Below, one piece after another: positions 41,374 through 53,106 of a DNA stretch of 64,000 nt. Origin of the DNA: Pleodorina starrii (taxonomy: Eukaryota > Chlorophyta > Chlorophyceae > Chlamydomonadales > Volvocaceae); the NCBI GenBank assembly GCA_030267565.1, contig BRXU01000042.1, positions 589,001 to 653,000 of the forward strand, written 5' to 3'. The notes beneath the pieces were generated by a model that saw only the letters and a list, made by a program, of their open reading frames with translations, made no database searches and was not told the origin of the DNA. Numbering within the stretch: the stretch's first letter is position 1; each line of letters starts with the position of its first letter. Made by a program: the position numbers and the translations under genes.

Positions 41374-44300
41374 CTAGAGCTTCAGGCGGCCCTCCTCAAC
41401 GAGTGCCAACACCTCAGCGCAGAACCTGCGTCATCATCAGCAGGGGGCAAGAGGGGGAGGGGAGGGAGGACAGAGGATGAGGCGGGTGGGGGCAGTATAA
41501 CAGCCCCGGGCTGCGTCTTGCTAGGCCTGTGCTGCTGTCCGGCCGCTCGCGTTTGGTTGCTGTGCGCGCTGTGGCGCTCGTGGCCATCAGTCTGGGGTTG
41601 GTCGCGGTAGGGGCCACCCATCGCAGTGAATTGCCCCCTCCCCGGAGCCCCTGGACGCCCCCAGCTCGGCGACCCGGAGTCAGCCACCTCTCACCGATGT
41701 AGCGGGAAGCCAACCACATTGTAGAAGCAGCCGCGGAGGCCCACAACGAACGACCCGGCGGGGCCCTGGATGCCGTACGACCCGGCCTTGCCGAACGGCT
41801 CTCCTGCGCGGGGTTGTTGGTACGTGGTGGATCAAGGCTTTATTTCGGACGCGCGGTCGCCAGCAGGGTGGACCAGCCGTGCAGTTGTTTCTTTCGCTCC
41901 AGGGCGACCATGGCTCGCGCTCTCCCTCAGTGTCCTGACCACGAGTGGCAACAGAAACGGGCACAGCTTCGCCATCCACGCGGCCTTCCACCTTGGCCCC
42001 CCCGCGCCCGCCCGCCTTCGAGACAGCACCCTCTCCCCAGTGCCGTGCAGTGCAGTCGGGTCCAGTTGCGCTCTTTCCTTCTGCCCCGTCCTGGTACCGG
42101 TAGGTCGGCTCCGCTGCAGTGCAGGAGAGGGCCAGCTATCACCCGCTGAGCCCACTGCAACAACATCAACCCAGCTTCCCCTTCATCCTGCATTGCCCCG
42201 CACCTCCCTCATCACCGCATACCTCAACGCCGGATCTTACAGCGGATACCCGCCCCCGCGCCCCCGACTGTGCCCTCCCTCGCACGCGCCCCACGCCCCC
42301 GCCTGCCCGGCCCCCGCCCCCGCCCGCCTCCTGCCCCCGCCCGCCCCCCGCGCTGCGCTGTGCCCACCCCACCTGACGCGACGTATGCCCGGATGGTTTC
42401 GGGCGACAGCTTCGCGAACGTGACGTCGGTGGTGACGGAGAAGCTCCTCACGAAGGGGGGCTGGCCGGTGGAGGGGTCTGCGCCGCGTGCAGGCATATAC
42501 CGTACATAATGCGTGCGTAAGTGTGGCGGGGTAACGAGATGGCGCATGGCAAGGATGCGAGGTGACGTGAGGTGAGGTGAGGTGAGGTGAGGTGCACCGA
42601 CCGACAGGGCAGGTGGCAAGTAGGCGGGCGCTTTAGGTTATGAACGAGTGAATGAGGATGGAGCACCAGGTCCCAGCACGCTTCGCCTTGCGCGTGCGTC
42701 CATGCCTGAGCCCAGCCCGAACAGAGAATAGGGCTCTCGCTGTGAGTCCACGTCCGGTAGAGCGAAGTACGGTAGAGACAACAGCTCCGTCCCTAGCGGT
42801 AGGGGCATGCAGTAGATGCCCCCCCATATATGCCGTGCCATTTCTCGTGCTCATGTACGGCAGTTGACGTACCTGGTTCCCCCGGCAGCACCAGCGACAC
42901 CCCTGTGTGGACCTGGTGGTCTCTCCCGCTCAGACTGGGGCCAGGGGGGGGGGGCAGGGGGGCAGGGAGGCAGGGAAGGAGGGGGAGGCAGGGAGGCAGG
43001 GAAGGAGCCGGCGATGGGGGCAGGGAAGAAGCTTGTGTGAGTAACAACAGGGAAGAGTTGATGGAAGGTGCGCAGCGGACTGGCCCAGGGAGGGAGGATG
43101 GGAGGGAGGGAGGGAGAGAGGGAGGGAGGGAGGGAGGGAGGGAGGGAGGGAGGGAGGGAGGGAGGGAGGGAGGGAGGGAGGGAGGGAGGGAGGGAGGGAG
43201 GGAGGGAGGGAGGGAGGGAGGGAGGGAGGGAGGGAGGGAGGGAGGGAGGGAGGGAGGGAGGCTGTGGGTGCTACGGGCACATGAGGGGTATTGCAGGGAC
43301 GAAGCCAGGTCCTGGCAACCAAACGCCACGTGGTGGGCGTGCGGGACGCGGGAGAGGGCTGGACCCACCTGGAGATCATCTGGAAGGCGTGCTCCTCGTC
43401 GTCGGGCTTTTCCAGGATGACACCGTCGGCCTCAACCACCTGCACAGGGCGGTGGCGGGGGGGGGAGGGGTTGCCACACTGGTTGCTTTGCACTGGCGGT
43501 GACTTGCTCTGCTGTATTGCTGCAGAGCCAATAGCGGTAGCGGCCCAAGAACGTATGCGCACACTGGCTGGTTGTGTGCCAGGCGGCACGATTGCATTCT
43601 TGGATGCTTCCGTACGTGCGCGGTGCTGTACCGCGGCGCTGGACGGCCTTCTCGGGGTGCATCGTGAGGGTGGGTCCCTTTCCCTCAATACAGTAAGGAC
43701 CGGCATAAGTAGCTCTACTCCGCCGCACCAGCTGCGGCCAGTCGGGCTTTGGCGGCAGTGAAGGGGACAGATAATGCCGTACACGTGGGGGCCCCCGCTG
43801 CAGCCCCCAGCGCCGCACCTCCCTCGCACCCCGAACTCGCCGCACCAACTCGCTCCACCGATGCGCTGCAAGCCCTATGACCACCACCACCACCGCCACC
43901 ACCACCACCGCCACCACCACCACCACCACTATCACCACCATCACCACTATCACCACCATCACCACCATCACGAATCCCACAAATCCTGTAATTTCTAGGT
44001 GGGAACTCAGGACGGGGTATTATACCCACACGCCCCACACCGCTATCCCCCCTCACACACACAAAGGCACTGCCGGCCCCTGATGTACCCTCGCTGTAGC
44101 CTGCGTGCTCACGTTTCCCTGCCCCGGCCTGTGCGCTCGCGCTCGCCGGGGCTGTCCTCTTAGCGGGCTACTCACGAGGTGGGACAAGGGCCGATGGCAT
44201 TCCCCCAGATGTCTTACCCCAGAGGTCTTCCCCGGCTGCAGCCCGCCCTAGCGGCGTTTCCGCCGGACCCCGTCTTCCGCTCCCCACCTTCCGTGCCATA

Positions 44301-44962
44301 TGCACATGCGCCATTTGTGCATGACTTTGGCGCATGTGCATGACCTTTCCGACCGTTTTGCCAGCTTCCTTCTCCCGCCCCCCAACAACCCACCCACCTA
44401 CCCACCCTCTCACCCACCGTATCCGCAGAGATGATGAGGTCCACGGGTGGCCCGTGCTGCTGCTGCTGCTGCTCCGAGACCATGGCGGCCACATCCAGGG
44501 CCTTATGCCGGGCGGTCTCTAATGCGTACTCCGCTCCCGAGGGGAAACGGTCCTTGGGGAGCTTCTCATCGAAGCGAGAAACCAGAATCTGGTGCCGTGT
44601 GTGTCAAGAAGGGGTCGCAACAAAGGCGTAGGGGTCACGGCATGTGCGTCCGGAAAGGGGGGAAGGATGGGGGTGCGGGGTTTTTGAGGGCTGGCTGGGG
44701 CTGCAGGTACCGTGCATCGCTTCCCGGCGGGAAAGGGAGGGCGTTCAGGGAGGGAAGTGTGCCAGCAGCAAGAGCCCCGGTGTCATCCGTGCCTGATGAC
44801 CAGACCCGAAGCTGTCAGCGCCAACAAGAAACGCGGGGGTAGGGCCCCAGCGCGCACCTCGAACTTGACGCCCATATTGCTTAGCAGCTCCCTTCTTTGC
44901 TTGCTCCCAGAAGCGAGCACAACTCGCTTGGCATTGAGCGCCGTTTTATGTTGTAGGAGCAT
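41374..44962 (-). CDS. Maf/ASMTL-type nucleoside triphosphate pyrophosphatase (seven exons)
   Basis: Maf proteins hydrolyse non-canonical or excess NTPs to NMP and pyrophosphate (house-cleaning). Exons: 44962-44858, 44588-44418, 43439-43369, 42934-42873, 42477-42373, 41803-41695, 41425-41374; all are GT-AG, phases agree, product 224 residues, the usual family size. Motifs in order: [12 protein letters not shown] (16-27), the [17 protein letters not shown] block (41-57), [17 protein letters not shown] (88-104) with the catalytic-type aspartate D91, [11 protein letters not shown] (118-128), and [13 protein letters not shown] (173-185), then [13 protein letters not shown]. The closest resemblance is to the Maf half of eukaryotic ASMTL; no methyltransferase half follows. 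Oddities: G176 where most Mafs have Asp (EPxDKAG), and five glutamines at 74-78. No plastid or mitochondrial signal is evident. Confidence 0.95.
43083..43260. repeat. (GGGA)n tetranucleotide microsatellite in Maf intron 3
   Basis: More than 40 GGGA units with few interruptions on the plus strand. In the Maf transcript (minus strand) this is a long TCCC polypyrimidine run between exons 3 and 4. Confidence 0.96.
43877..43970. repeat. (CAC/ATC)n trinucleotide tract in Maf intron 2
   Basis: About 30 imperfect CAC triplets with CGC and TAT interruptions, giving poly-His/Thr frames on the plus strand and Gly/Val on the minus. It is intronic and not a gene. Confidence 0.93.
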
Positions 44963-47190
44963 GATGTTTGTAAGACGTGCAAAGCTACAAATGCGGCAAT
45001 TACAAAGGCCTGGGACACTCAAGAAGATACTTGTGATAGATGCTTGCGACAGTATCGTGTTAGCCGCTTGTAAGTAACGACGGCGCTCAGGATGTTTGGG
45101 TCGGCGAGCTGGCGCCTTCTCACGTTGTCCTTGCAAGCAACAGCGCTTCAGGGACACTTGTATACACATCGCTGTGTGATGCTGTTAAGATAGTCGCTGG
45201 GAATGTTTTGTAGTGGGCCCTTTGTTCGGTGCGGGGCAGACTCACAGCACGCGGGTCATATTTGTGCCTGCTTCTTCAGTCTTCGCACGAGAAGCCCCGC
45301 ACGCAAATTTTTAAACCCTGTGAGGCGATGCCACCGGCAATTTGTCTGTGACGCAGCCCATGCAAAGCATGCCGGAATGTGAGTGGTGCATCCCTGGCTG
45401 CCCTGCGTGTTGCCCTGGCTCGCGAAGCGAGGGGTACGACGTTCAGCTTCCGACCTCACAAGGCCTCACGGGCCCCTGGGATTACAAGGTCCAGCATAAG
45501 GCGCGCCAGACGCACAGGTTGCGGGACAATAGGCCCGCACATTTCAACCCGTGCGCCGGCGCGCCTTTTTGCCCCCGATCACGGACGGACGCACGCGGGT
45601 CATGTTATGCCGTCGGGTTTTTCACGACAAGCCTCCTGCAAAATGATACTTTGCCGCATAAAAAACCCCGAGCTTGCTTAACAACCATTTCAAAACCAGG
45701 CGGGATGAATGCCGACCGACAAGAGAAGCTGCTGCGGTAACAGACCAGACGAATAAACTGCATGTGACGTCAACGCCGCACAAAAGCGAGACGCAGTGTG
45801 TAAACCGCCGCATTGGGGCGCGCCACCACACAGAAAAAAACAGCGGCGCGCAGCGCGCCATAGCCGCATTTCACCAAACACGCTTAGCGCACGAATTCAG
45901 AATGCCGTGCCGCGAATCGCCGCAGCTCACTGCACAAAACCAACACAACCAACATGCACACACCGCGCTCGTATCGCCGCGCGCATCTTCAAGTCGACCC
46001 CACCGACTCCATAGCCACACGCGCAAACACACACGAGTCACTCGCGCACACAACCGCAGCAGTGCAGGCATCACGCATGCCCCTTCTTACCTACCACCTT
46101 CGCCGCACGGCCTCCGTAAATGGTCCGAGCGCTTTAGGCCAAAGCCAAAGCAAGCATAGTTGAGCAGAGCGCGTTCCCGTGGAAAGATTCGCGCTCCCGT
46201 CCCGAGTACGCAAATGCTACTGCTAATCGAGCTACTGAAATACCCGGGACACGTCGCCATGCGCGGCGGGCAGCGCTCGAACGCTAGAGGCGGACGACTT
46301 GCAGACAGCGCTCCAGCACGGGTCGGATCGGGGGGATCCAAAGCTCTCAGGAGCCAACCACCCGCCTAACCCGCGCCACCGCCGCACACCTAAAAACGCC
46401 CACGGGGTGCGGCCGCTTGGCGCCAACTGCTTTGCTGCAGGATGAACTCTACGTACGGCACCGCACGGCACGTTGTGCCGTACTCCGTGCCGTAACCTAA
46501 AACCGCGGCGCGGCGCTTATGATTTAACACTGCAGCGAGTGGAGTGGCCAAACTCACACGAGCCGCATGAAGACACGATACACCCAAGCATATCGAGACA
46601 CGCCTACTACATCACACGCCCGCACCGGGCGCGGCGGCGGCCCGAGTGCGCCCCATCGGGGGAGCGTCCAGCCAACGAACTCCGGGGCCCTTATGAGCAG
46701 GGCCCTCTGCATGTCGGCAGCCAGACGTCCCCTCCCTGGAACGCGAAACCCCCGGGCTCCAACAACGGCAGCGCGACACAACTCGCGACGCCGCGGCCTC
46801 CGCAGCCGGCGCACAACGTCCCTCCCTTGACTAGCTCACGAACAACCCTCCTTGCTCTCCCTGCCTGCGCCGCACTTCACGCAAATCGATGATGACAAGT
46901 GCTCCCTCCGATTACGGAACTGCGAGAGGCGCCCAAACCCACACCCAGAACGCCCTCTCCCCTCAAAGAGTCGTTTTGGATCTGGTCACAACGAACACGG
47001 ACGCATAGGGACACTTCCAGGCATCTGCACCACCACAGCACCGGAGGACCGGACAAGGGTCAGACGGCTCAACAACAAGAGAGGCGCCCGACAACCGAGA
47101 CAGACACATCTGACGACCCGACAGTCCGAGACAGAAAATAGTGCCGACGACCTTCCTGCGCATCTGGCCGGCTGCCGGCGCCCAACCATC
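44963..47190. other. Intergenic, no gene seen
   Basis: It contains the Maf 5' flank and about 2 kb of mixed sequence. Frames of up to 161 codons occur, none with a recognisable domain. Confidence 0.45.
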
Positions 47191-47370
47191 GGACAGCGCG
47201 GGGAGGGCGAGGGGATAGGAGCGCAGGCCTGCCGGCCCCAACCCACTTTTCGGACGTGTCGCGAAACGCGAAGCTCCGGAGGACAGCGCGGGGAGGGCGA
47301 GGGGATAGGAGCGCAGGCCTGCCGGCCCCAACCCACTTTTCGGACGTGTCGCGAAACGCGAAGCTCCGGA
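47191..47370. repeat. 90-bp perfect tandem duplication
   Basis: Positions 47191-47280 and 47281-47370 are identical. The unit begins GGACAGCGCGGGGAGGGC and ends GCGAAGCTCCGGA. Because 90 is a multiple of three, open frames cross both copies and show a repeated 30-residue segment, but no gene is otherwise supported. Confidence 0.97.
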
Positions 47371-49267
47371 GGACCCCAGGTTCGAATCGCGCAGGACACG
47401 ACACCACCCAGCATCTGACATACCCATTATTCAGGTCAGACACTCCAGCCCGAGTGTGGAGCGGACGCCCCAGGACGCAACAAGCAACAGGCCCCGAGGC
47501 TGTAAAGCCTGCCTCCGGCGCGAATCTGAGTCAGTAACATCGCTCTCTCGACGGCGCGATCGGTCCAGGTCGGTCCTAAACAGTGCGGGGCCACTACAAC
47601 CCTGAGCAAAACCCGATAACCTCGCAGAAGGCCATTTGTTGTCTCTTCACAGCCTAGTGGTTGGCTTCCTTGCGGTCTAAACCCTTTTTACAGCCTGCAG
47701 CGCTCCTACACCCGATGCAAAGAAAGACGAGGAGAGGGATCATAGGTAAAAACGCTTTTTTTTTTATCCGAGACTTAACGTCCCTTTTTTGCTTTCTCGA
47801 CTCTTTCCCTGTCGCGCTAAAGCGTCTGACAACGCATGACAACTCGGCTGTGCGCAATCGCGCCAGGGGGAGGGCAATGCGACTGGCCCCAACCAAAGCC
47901 CCTCCCCCGCGCACTGTACGACATCTTACGCACGTACGAAGTGTTTTCTTGGAGACTCGCAGCATGCGCGCACACGACAAGGCACACATCCACCAAGTAA
48001 TACACGCTCGGCGCATCGCTCCGGAACCGGCGCCGCAGCAGAAAGCCCTCATATGGAATCCCGGCGCGGCGGCAAAAACACCTGCAACGACTCACACACG
48101 CAAACATGCAAGAGACACGATGACACTCACACTGACACTCAAAAGGGGGGTGGGAGGGCGCGGCCTCGCCTCCCAAACACGGGGTCCGTCGGGGCCCAAG
48201 AGCTGGATCCAAGATTGGATCCTGCAAAGTACGTCTTATGTACAACATCACAAAACGGTGAGGTTACCAAGTACGACAAAAATGCCAAACATGAGCACCC
48301 AGTGCAAAACACCGACAGCTTTTTGTATTTTTAAGAGGAGACGGCATGGGTAAACGGCATGTTTTTCACAATGCATACGCTAACACGGGACCATGCTCTT
48401 CTCCTGAACAACTTCCCGACTGCCTTTCGTCGCGCGCTCGGCACTTCCAAGGGCTATGCCTCAGCGAGCGCCGGGCGCCAAGCCATGTACTTCGCCTCAC
48501 AAACGTTTTGACGTACCAACAACCCAGACTCCGGGCGCTCTGGGCACATCACCCATCCCCGCAAGTGCTTGCCGTACATGCCGTACGCCGCTCCCGTTTT
48601 CACAAAACTGCTCCCGAAAGCTCGTCCGCCACCCACTCAAACGCCACATTCCCCGAATGCTTGGAGATGCAACGAAGGAACGAACAAACTAACCAGGCAA
48701 CCACGTCGCGTTTGGCGCTCCTCCGCACCTCTCGTAGATGGCGTTTATCGCCAGCGAGGACCCTGTCGTACGCCTTGCCGTACGCTCCAGCATATGAGCC
48801 GTAACAACGCCTTCCAATGGGGGTAAACACGCCTGCCGATGCAGAACCCGCAACCCGTCGGGTACGATCCAGAGCGCAGCCCGCGATCCTCCGCGATACG
48901 GCCAGCAACCAACTCCAGCTCAACCAACTCCGCGTGCAGAGTGTCCGCCGTGGTCGCCGCTGCACTCCACCTTTGTCGCTGACCAGCTCACGTGCTCTTG
49001 GATGGATGGTTGGCCGCACAGCCCTCACATGATCCGCTGTACAGCTCACGGACCCGATGTATCGCAGACACACACTCATGGACCCCGCTGGCCCCCAGCG
49101 GCGGCGGCATGTGAGCGTCGCCGCTCCTGCGCGCCTGACCCGGCCGGTCGCCGACCCGCGGACGCCAATGGCGCCGCCGCCGCCGCCAATGGCGCCGCCG
49201 CGGCGGGCCATGCCTACGTCCCAGAGGCCCAAGGGTTACTCGCGCGCTGGAGCGACGATTAGTACGA
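47371..49267. other. Intergenic, includes the presumed GATA 3' UTR
   Basis: Mixed sequence with an A/T homopolymer near 47758-47766. No protein or RNA gene is recognised. The part next to 49268 is probably the 3' UTR of the GATA gene. Confidence 0.4.
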
Positions 49268-50812
49268 TTAGTACGCCGCCGACCGGCCGCGTTTGGAGCT
49301 CGTACTCGCGACGTACGGCGGGTCGCGCTTGGCGGCTGCGTTACGCTTCGCAGCGGGCGCAGACGCCGCCGCCGCGGCTGCCCTGCCGGCGGGCGTGATA
49401 GCCGCCGCCGGGTTGAGCTGGTTGGTCCGCCGGAAGCGGGTGCCGCAGGCGTTGCAGAGCATGGGCTTCGCCGGCGGGCCACGGCGCCACTGGGGCGACT
49501 CTGCGGGCGGCAGGAACAGCAACAGGCGGGGCAAGAGGCTCAGGGGGGCGGCGTATGAAACAGCGCATCCACCGCAACACGGAGCAGACACACCGCGCGA
49601 AAGGGCGGTGGCCAGTTGCCAAACGCGGCCTGGACACACAACTGCGAGAGGCCGTATTCGGGCCACTTTCAGTCTGCAACGTACGCAGTCTTGCGGTGAG
49701 GTGGCTTCCTCCCGCCCGTCTCTACGCCTGCCCTTACCCGTCGCGCCGCAGTGGTCGCACGGGCCGCCCGTCTTGTGATGGAAGGCCTTCACGACCGGCG
49801 CCGCCGCCGGCGCGGCCGGAATCGCAGCGTCCATCGCCGCCGTTGCGGCCGCCGTCGCGTCGTCGGCCTGCCCCATGTAGAACGTTGCCATCCCCGGCCC
49901 CGGCCCAGCAAGCGCAGCCGCCAACGCCGCCGCGCGGGGGAAAGCAGAGACGGGTTCCTGCGCCGCCGCCGCCGCCGCCCAGCAGACGGCCGTCCCGCTC
50001 TCGACCGCGTCCGCAAAGTCCTTGTCCGCCGCCGCGGCGGCGGCTTGCTCGTACGGCAGCGCCGGGAAGAGTTGCTGCTCGCCTGCACCAGCCACCTGGC
50101 TCGCGGGGGGAGAGGGAGCCAGAGAGCTGACCCGCCGCGGTTGATGCAGGTCGGGGGTCTGCTGCTGTTCGTAGTCGGTCAATGGCGCCTGTTGGCCGTC
50201 GCAGGCGCCGCCGTCGCTAGCGGTTGGGGCGGCCTGCTGATGTGGGTCAGAGGCCGCCACGACAGGCCTGTGCAATCCAATGGGTCGCTCCACCATCTCC
50301 AGCGCCTGCTCGGCCTTCTCGAAGCACACAGACGCCGCCGCGAAATCCTCCTCCCCGCAAAAGACGGGCGTGTCGAGGAGGAGAAACGGCGTCGTCGCGC
50401 GATGGCGTGCAGAGGCGGCGATGGAGGAGATGATGGCGGTGGCATGGGCAGCGGGGAAGGCGGCGCATGCGCCGCTGGCTGAGGGGCAGGGACAGTGCAC
50501 GCGGCCGAGGGGAGGCAGCAAGGCCAATGGCGCGCATGGCGCTGCCGCGTAATTCTCCTGGCCCGGCAGGTAGCTATCCTCAGGAATGAGGAAGGACGCC
50601 TTGTCTGAAAGCGCAAGGCATGCGTCATCGGCGTCGAGAAACGACGCTCCCCGGCGCATGGCACATGATCCTGCTGCCGTTGGCGCCTTACTAACAGCCG
50701 GACAGGCAAAGGCGCCGTTGCAGTCACGCTCAGAGAGCGGCACTGCGGCCGTTGATGTTGTGAAGAAGGGCGACAGGAACGTCGCGGACTCGTTCGCCGG
50801 CGCAGGAGACAT
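49268..50812 (-). CDS. GATA-type zinc-finger transcription factor (two exons)
   Basis: Sequence-specific DNA-binding regulator, nuclear. Exon 1 is 50812-49738 and exon 2 is 49500-49268; the intron is GTAAGG...GCAG in phase 1, giving 435 residues. An in-frame TGA lies 12 bp upstream of the ATG and supports the start. The single finger is C352-X2-C355-X18-C374-X2-C377 (CDHCGATESPQWRRGP ... LCNACGTRFRRT), the C-X2-C-X18-C-X2-C class of plants and algae. The intron falls at T358/E359, between the two cysteine pairs. The N-terminal ~340 residues are Ala/Pro/Gln-rich and probably disordered; a short basic, Ala-rich tail (AAKRNAAAKR, SSKRGR) follows the finger and can serve as nuclear localisation signal. 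If the intron is not removed the frame stays open (see findings). Confidence 0.93.
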   Translation of the reverse strand: MSPAPANESATFLSPFFTTSTAAVPLSERDCNGAFACPAVSKAPTAAGSCAMRRGASFLDADDACLALSDKASFLIPEDSYLPGQENYAAAPCAPLALLPPLGRVHCPCPSASGACAAFPAAHATAIISSIAASARHRATTPFLLLDTPVFCGEEDFAAASVCFEKAEQALEMVERPIGLHRPVVAASDPHQQAAPTASDGGACDGQQAPLTDYEQQQTPDLHQPRRVSSLAPSPPASQVAGAGEQQLFPALPYEQAAAAAADKDFADAVESGTAVCWAAAAAAQEPVSAFPRAAALAAALAGPGPGMATFYMGQADDATAAATAAMDAAIPAAPAAAPVVKAFHHKTGGPCDHCGATGKGRRRDGREEATSPQDCVRCRLKVARIRPLAVVCPGRVWQLATALSRGVSAPCCGGCAVSYAAPLSLLPRLLLFLPPAESPQWRRGPPAKPMLCNACGTRFRRTNQLNPAAAITPAGRAAAAAASAPAAKRNAAAKRDPPYVASTSSKRGRSAAY

Positions 50813-52919
50813 GTCTGACGCTCAAAGAAACGGCTTCGTTGCAACGGGCAAACCTGCACGACCCACACATGTAGAAACATTCCGGCATCAAAAGGTAACC
50901 ATCCACATGCATACAAACCCGGTGTCATTTCAAATTCTGTACCAAAAGCGGGCGAGGAACGGGAGGCAACGCGAAGCTGGCCCCGTCAAGCACAACCGCG
51001 CCGCATCGACACATGCAGGATTAATAAGCAAGACATCGGTATTTTCATCTCGCAGCTTGCCAGGAAGTGTTTGTGACAAGCCGCGAAGTATAGCTCAACT
51101 GTCGCGCGGGGACACTGCCGCAGCGGCCGCTAAGCTCCAGCCATCACTACGAAGAACTGCATTAGATGCTTCCGAGCAGCGGAGACCGTGGGCACCGGGC
51201 GCGGCTTTATCGGATGTGGCGCGGCTGGCCACAACGCAGCCTGGTTTCGCGCCTCTACGGGCCCTTTCATCCGTTTAAGTCTGAGGCCCAGAACATTTTC
51301 AACGCACCTGGTATTTGAAGACGGCTATTCCAAAACGATGAAGTAGGCGTTGGACTCGCGAGTCAGCAAGCAGCGCCTGGAGAAAAGCTGCCTTTTGGCT
51401 ACTGCCGCGTTCGTTACTGAACTTCCAAAGTAATGTTCAAGATGGGTTATTGGTCGTAGGTGGGGTAACCCATAACTTTGTTTGCAGCGAGGCTCGGTGG
51501 TTCCGGAGCCTGAGTGGGGACACCTCACCCAGAAGCTACTCCTGCAGCCGCCCAGGCACTTGCTAACTGCTAACTAAAATTTGTTTGGCTCCTGCCACAC
51601 GCTTAGCGGCAGATTGTGCGAGAAGACCAAGAGTTGGGAACAGTCACACTTCTCTCTCGGCAACTTTGCAACGATTTTCTGGTCAATCAGCTACCGTTTT
51701 CTCAATCATTGTGCTTGCATTATGCCGCTGCTCGACTCTCATACTCTATTGTAGCCTTCGTTTACCATGCCAGTCAGAGGTCGGCCCCCTGGGTCCGCCA
51801 CCGTCCCTCCGAGACAAGGCTTCTGGCTTCCGCCCATGGACATCAAACCATGAATGTTACGAAATAGCGTGTTGGCATCCTGGACGCAGTTTTGCACTAC
51901 TATTAGTCGATAGAAAGGCCTTTCCGGTACGGATGGGTTGCAGCAAGCCCGTGTTTGTGCCACTGTAGACTCGGCTGATTGACGAGCAGTGAGCTCATGA
52001 TCGTTTGTCATGCCTTAGAAAGCATGGCGCCTTTGGGCCATCGGCTGTTCCAGATGCGCGCCTTCCTGGTTGCGCCGACCGACAAGGTCAGTCCTCTCAT
52101 CCTCACGGTCTCTACATCGGGCTGTTTTACTCAGTTTCTTCTAGGAAATGTCTCTTTGACAACGAGCCAGACCCTTTCCGACACCGATTCTTCGTATTCC
52201 AGAGCTGCAACTGGAGGTGGCCCGTGGTGGCCTTCCCGTATGCTCGTTTTCTCGAGGGATTTGATGTATTTGAGGTTTTAGGGTTCTCTAGACAACGCAA
52301 TTTTTTTCTGCACCTGGTCAAACACCAACCTAATCCCAGTGCCGATTTCGTGGACTGCGAAAGTCGCAGTACGGTACGAAGGCTGCCGCTGCTTGGCGGG
52401 CTCTGCAGTCCCCCGGCCAAATGCTGAAGCTAGGGACGCGACCTACCAGTAATTATTGCGGCATTATTTCAGCGCCCATGCCAGTTAAGCTGGATGCGAA
52501 TGGCCCCGCGATACGGTCGTGGTATCTGTCATCGGGATTGCTCGTGTCACGACGGAACAATAATCATGCGCCAAGAAAGCCCGTTCTTGACATAGTTCAA
52601 GAAGAGTCATTATGACACACCGTCCACGCCTCGAGTAGCCCGTCGAGCGGCAGATCTCGCACCCGGGGAGGATCCGCCTAAACCTCGCCAAGGACACATC
52701 GCAACCCGTCTATCGGCCCCATTCCTGCCAGTGCGATTCTAGACCACACGAGCAGACACCCACCCACCGTCAGGTCAGAATCCCCCGCAGTCAGCAAGAG
52801 CATTGCCCCAGAATCCCGGCCATAGCGCCGTCTTTTGAAGTTCCCGTGCCTTGATACCTCACCATCTCGTCAGTCAGCGGTGCGGGCGGCCGGGAGCGCG
52901 CTTTTGCACTCGCCCTTGG
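50813..52919. other. Intergenic, lower-GC centre, no gene assigned
   Basis: GATA promoter side, then about 1.3 kb of clearly lower GC (about 51300-52650). A possible exon-like frame runs from the ATG at 52024 to an AAG/GTCAGT donor at 52086, but I cannot link it to anything. A single TTTTAGGG lies at 52277-52284. Confidence 0.4.
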
Positions 52920-53106
52920 CTTGGCCACCACTTGGCCGCGGTTAGGCGCGCGCCGGCCGGCAGGAGTGTTTTAGCGGCGGTTTCCTTAGCCCCTTTCTCT
53001 AGTTGCGCCTTCCCAAGCGGGGGGACGACTGTTGGTGGGGTGCGTGCCCCGGGTTTGTAAACGTGTTTGGGACTTCGGGCCTTGCCGTACCGCAGCAGAC
53101 TCAAAA
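52920..53106 (+). repeat. Third, partial copy of the 8.9/12.9-kb inverted repeat
   Basis: Nearly identical to the outer ~180 bp of the right repeat (TGTTTTAGCGGCGGTTTCC, CCAAGCGGGGGGACGAC, GGTTTGTAAACGTGT) and ends at the same GACTCAAAA boundary. No partner or internal region lies nearby, so it is a solo end or fragment. Confidence 0.9.

Noticed and set aside
47379..47389. GGTTCGAATCG, like a tRNA T-loop (B box)
   Set aside because: The upstream sequence does not fold into acceptor, D and anticodon arms; half of the candidate lies in the 90-bp duplication.
52005..52427. 140-codon plus-strand frame in the lower-GC region
   Set aside because: Some stretches look protein-like, but there is no conserved motif and a competing exon-like frame overlaps it; not enough to call a gene.
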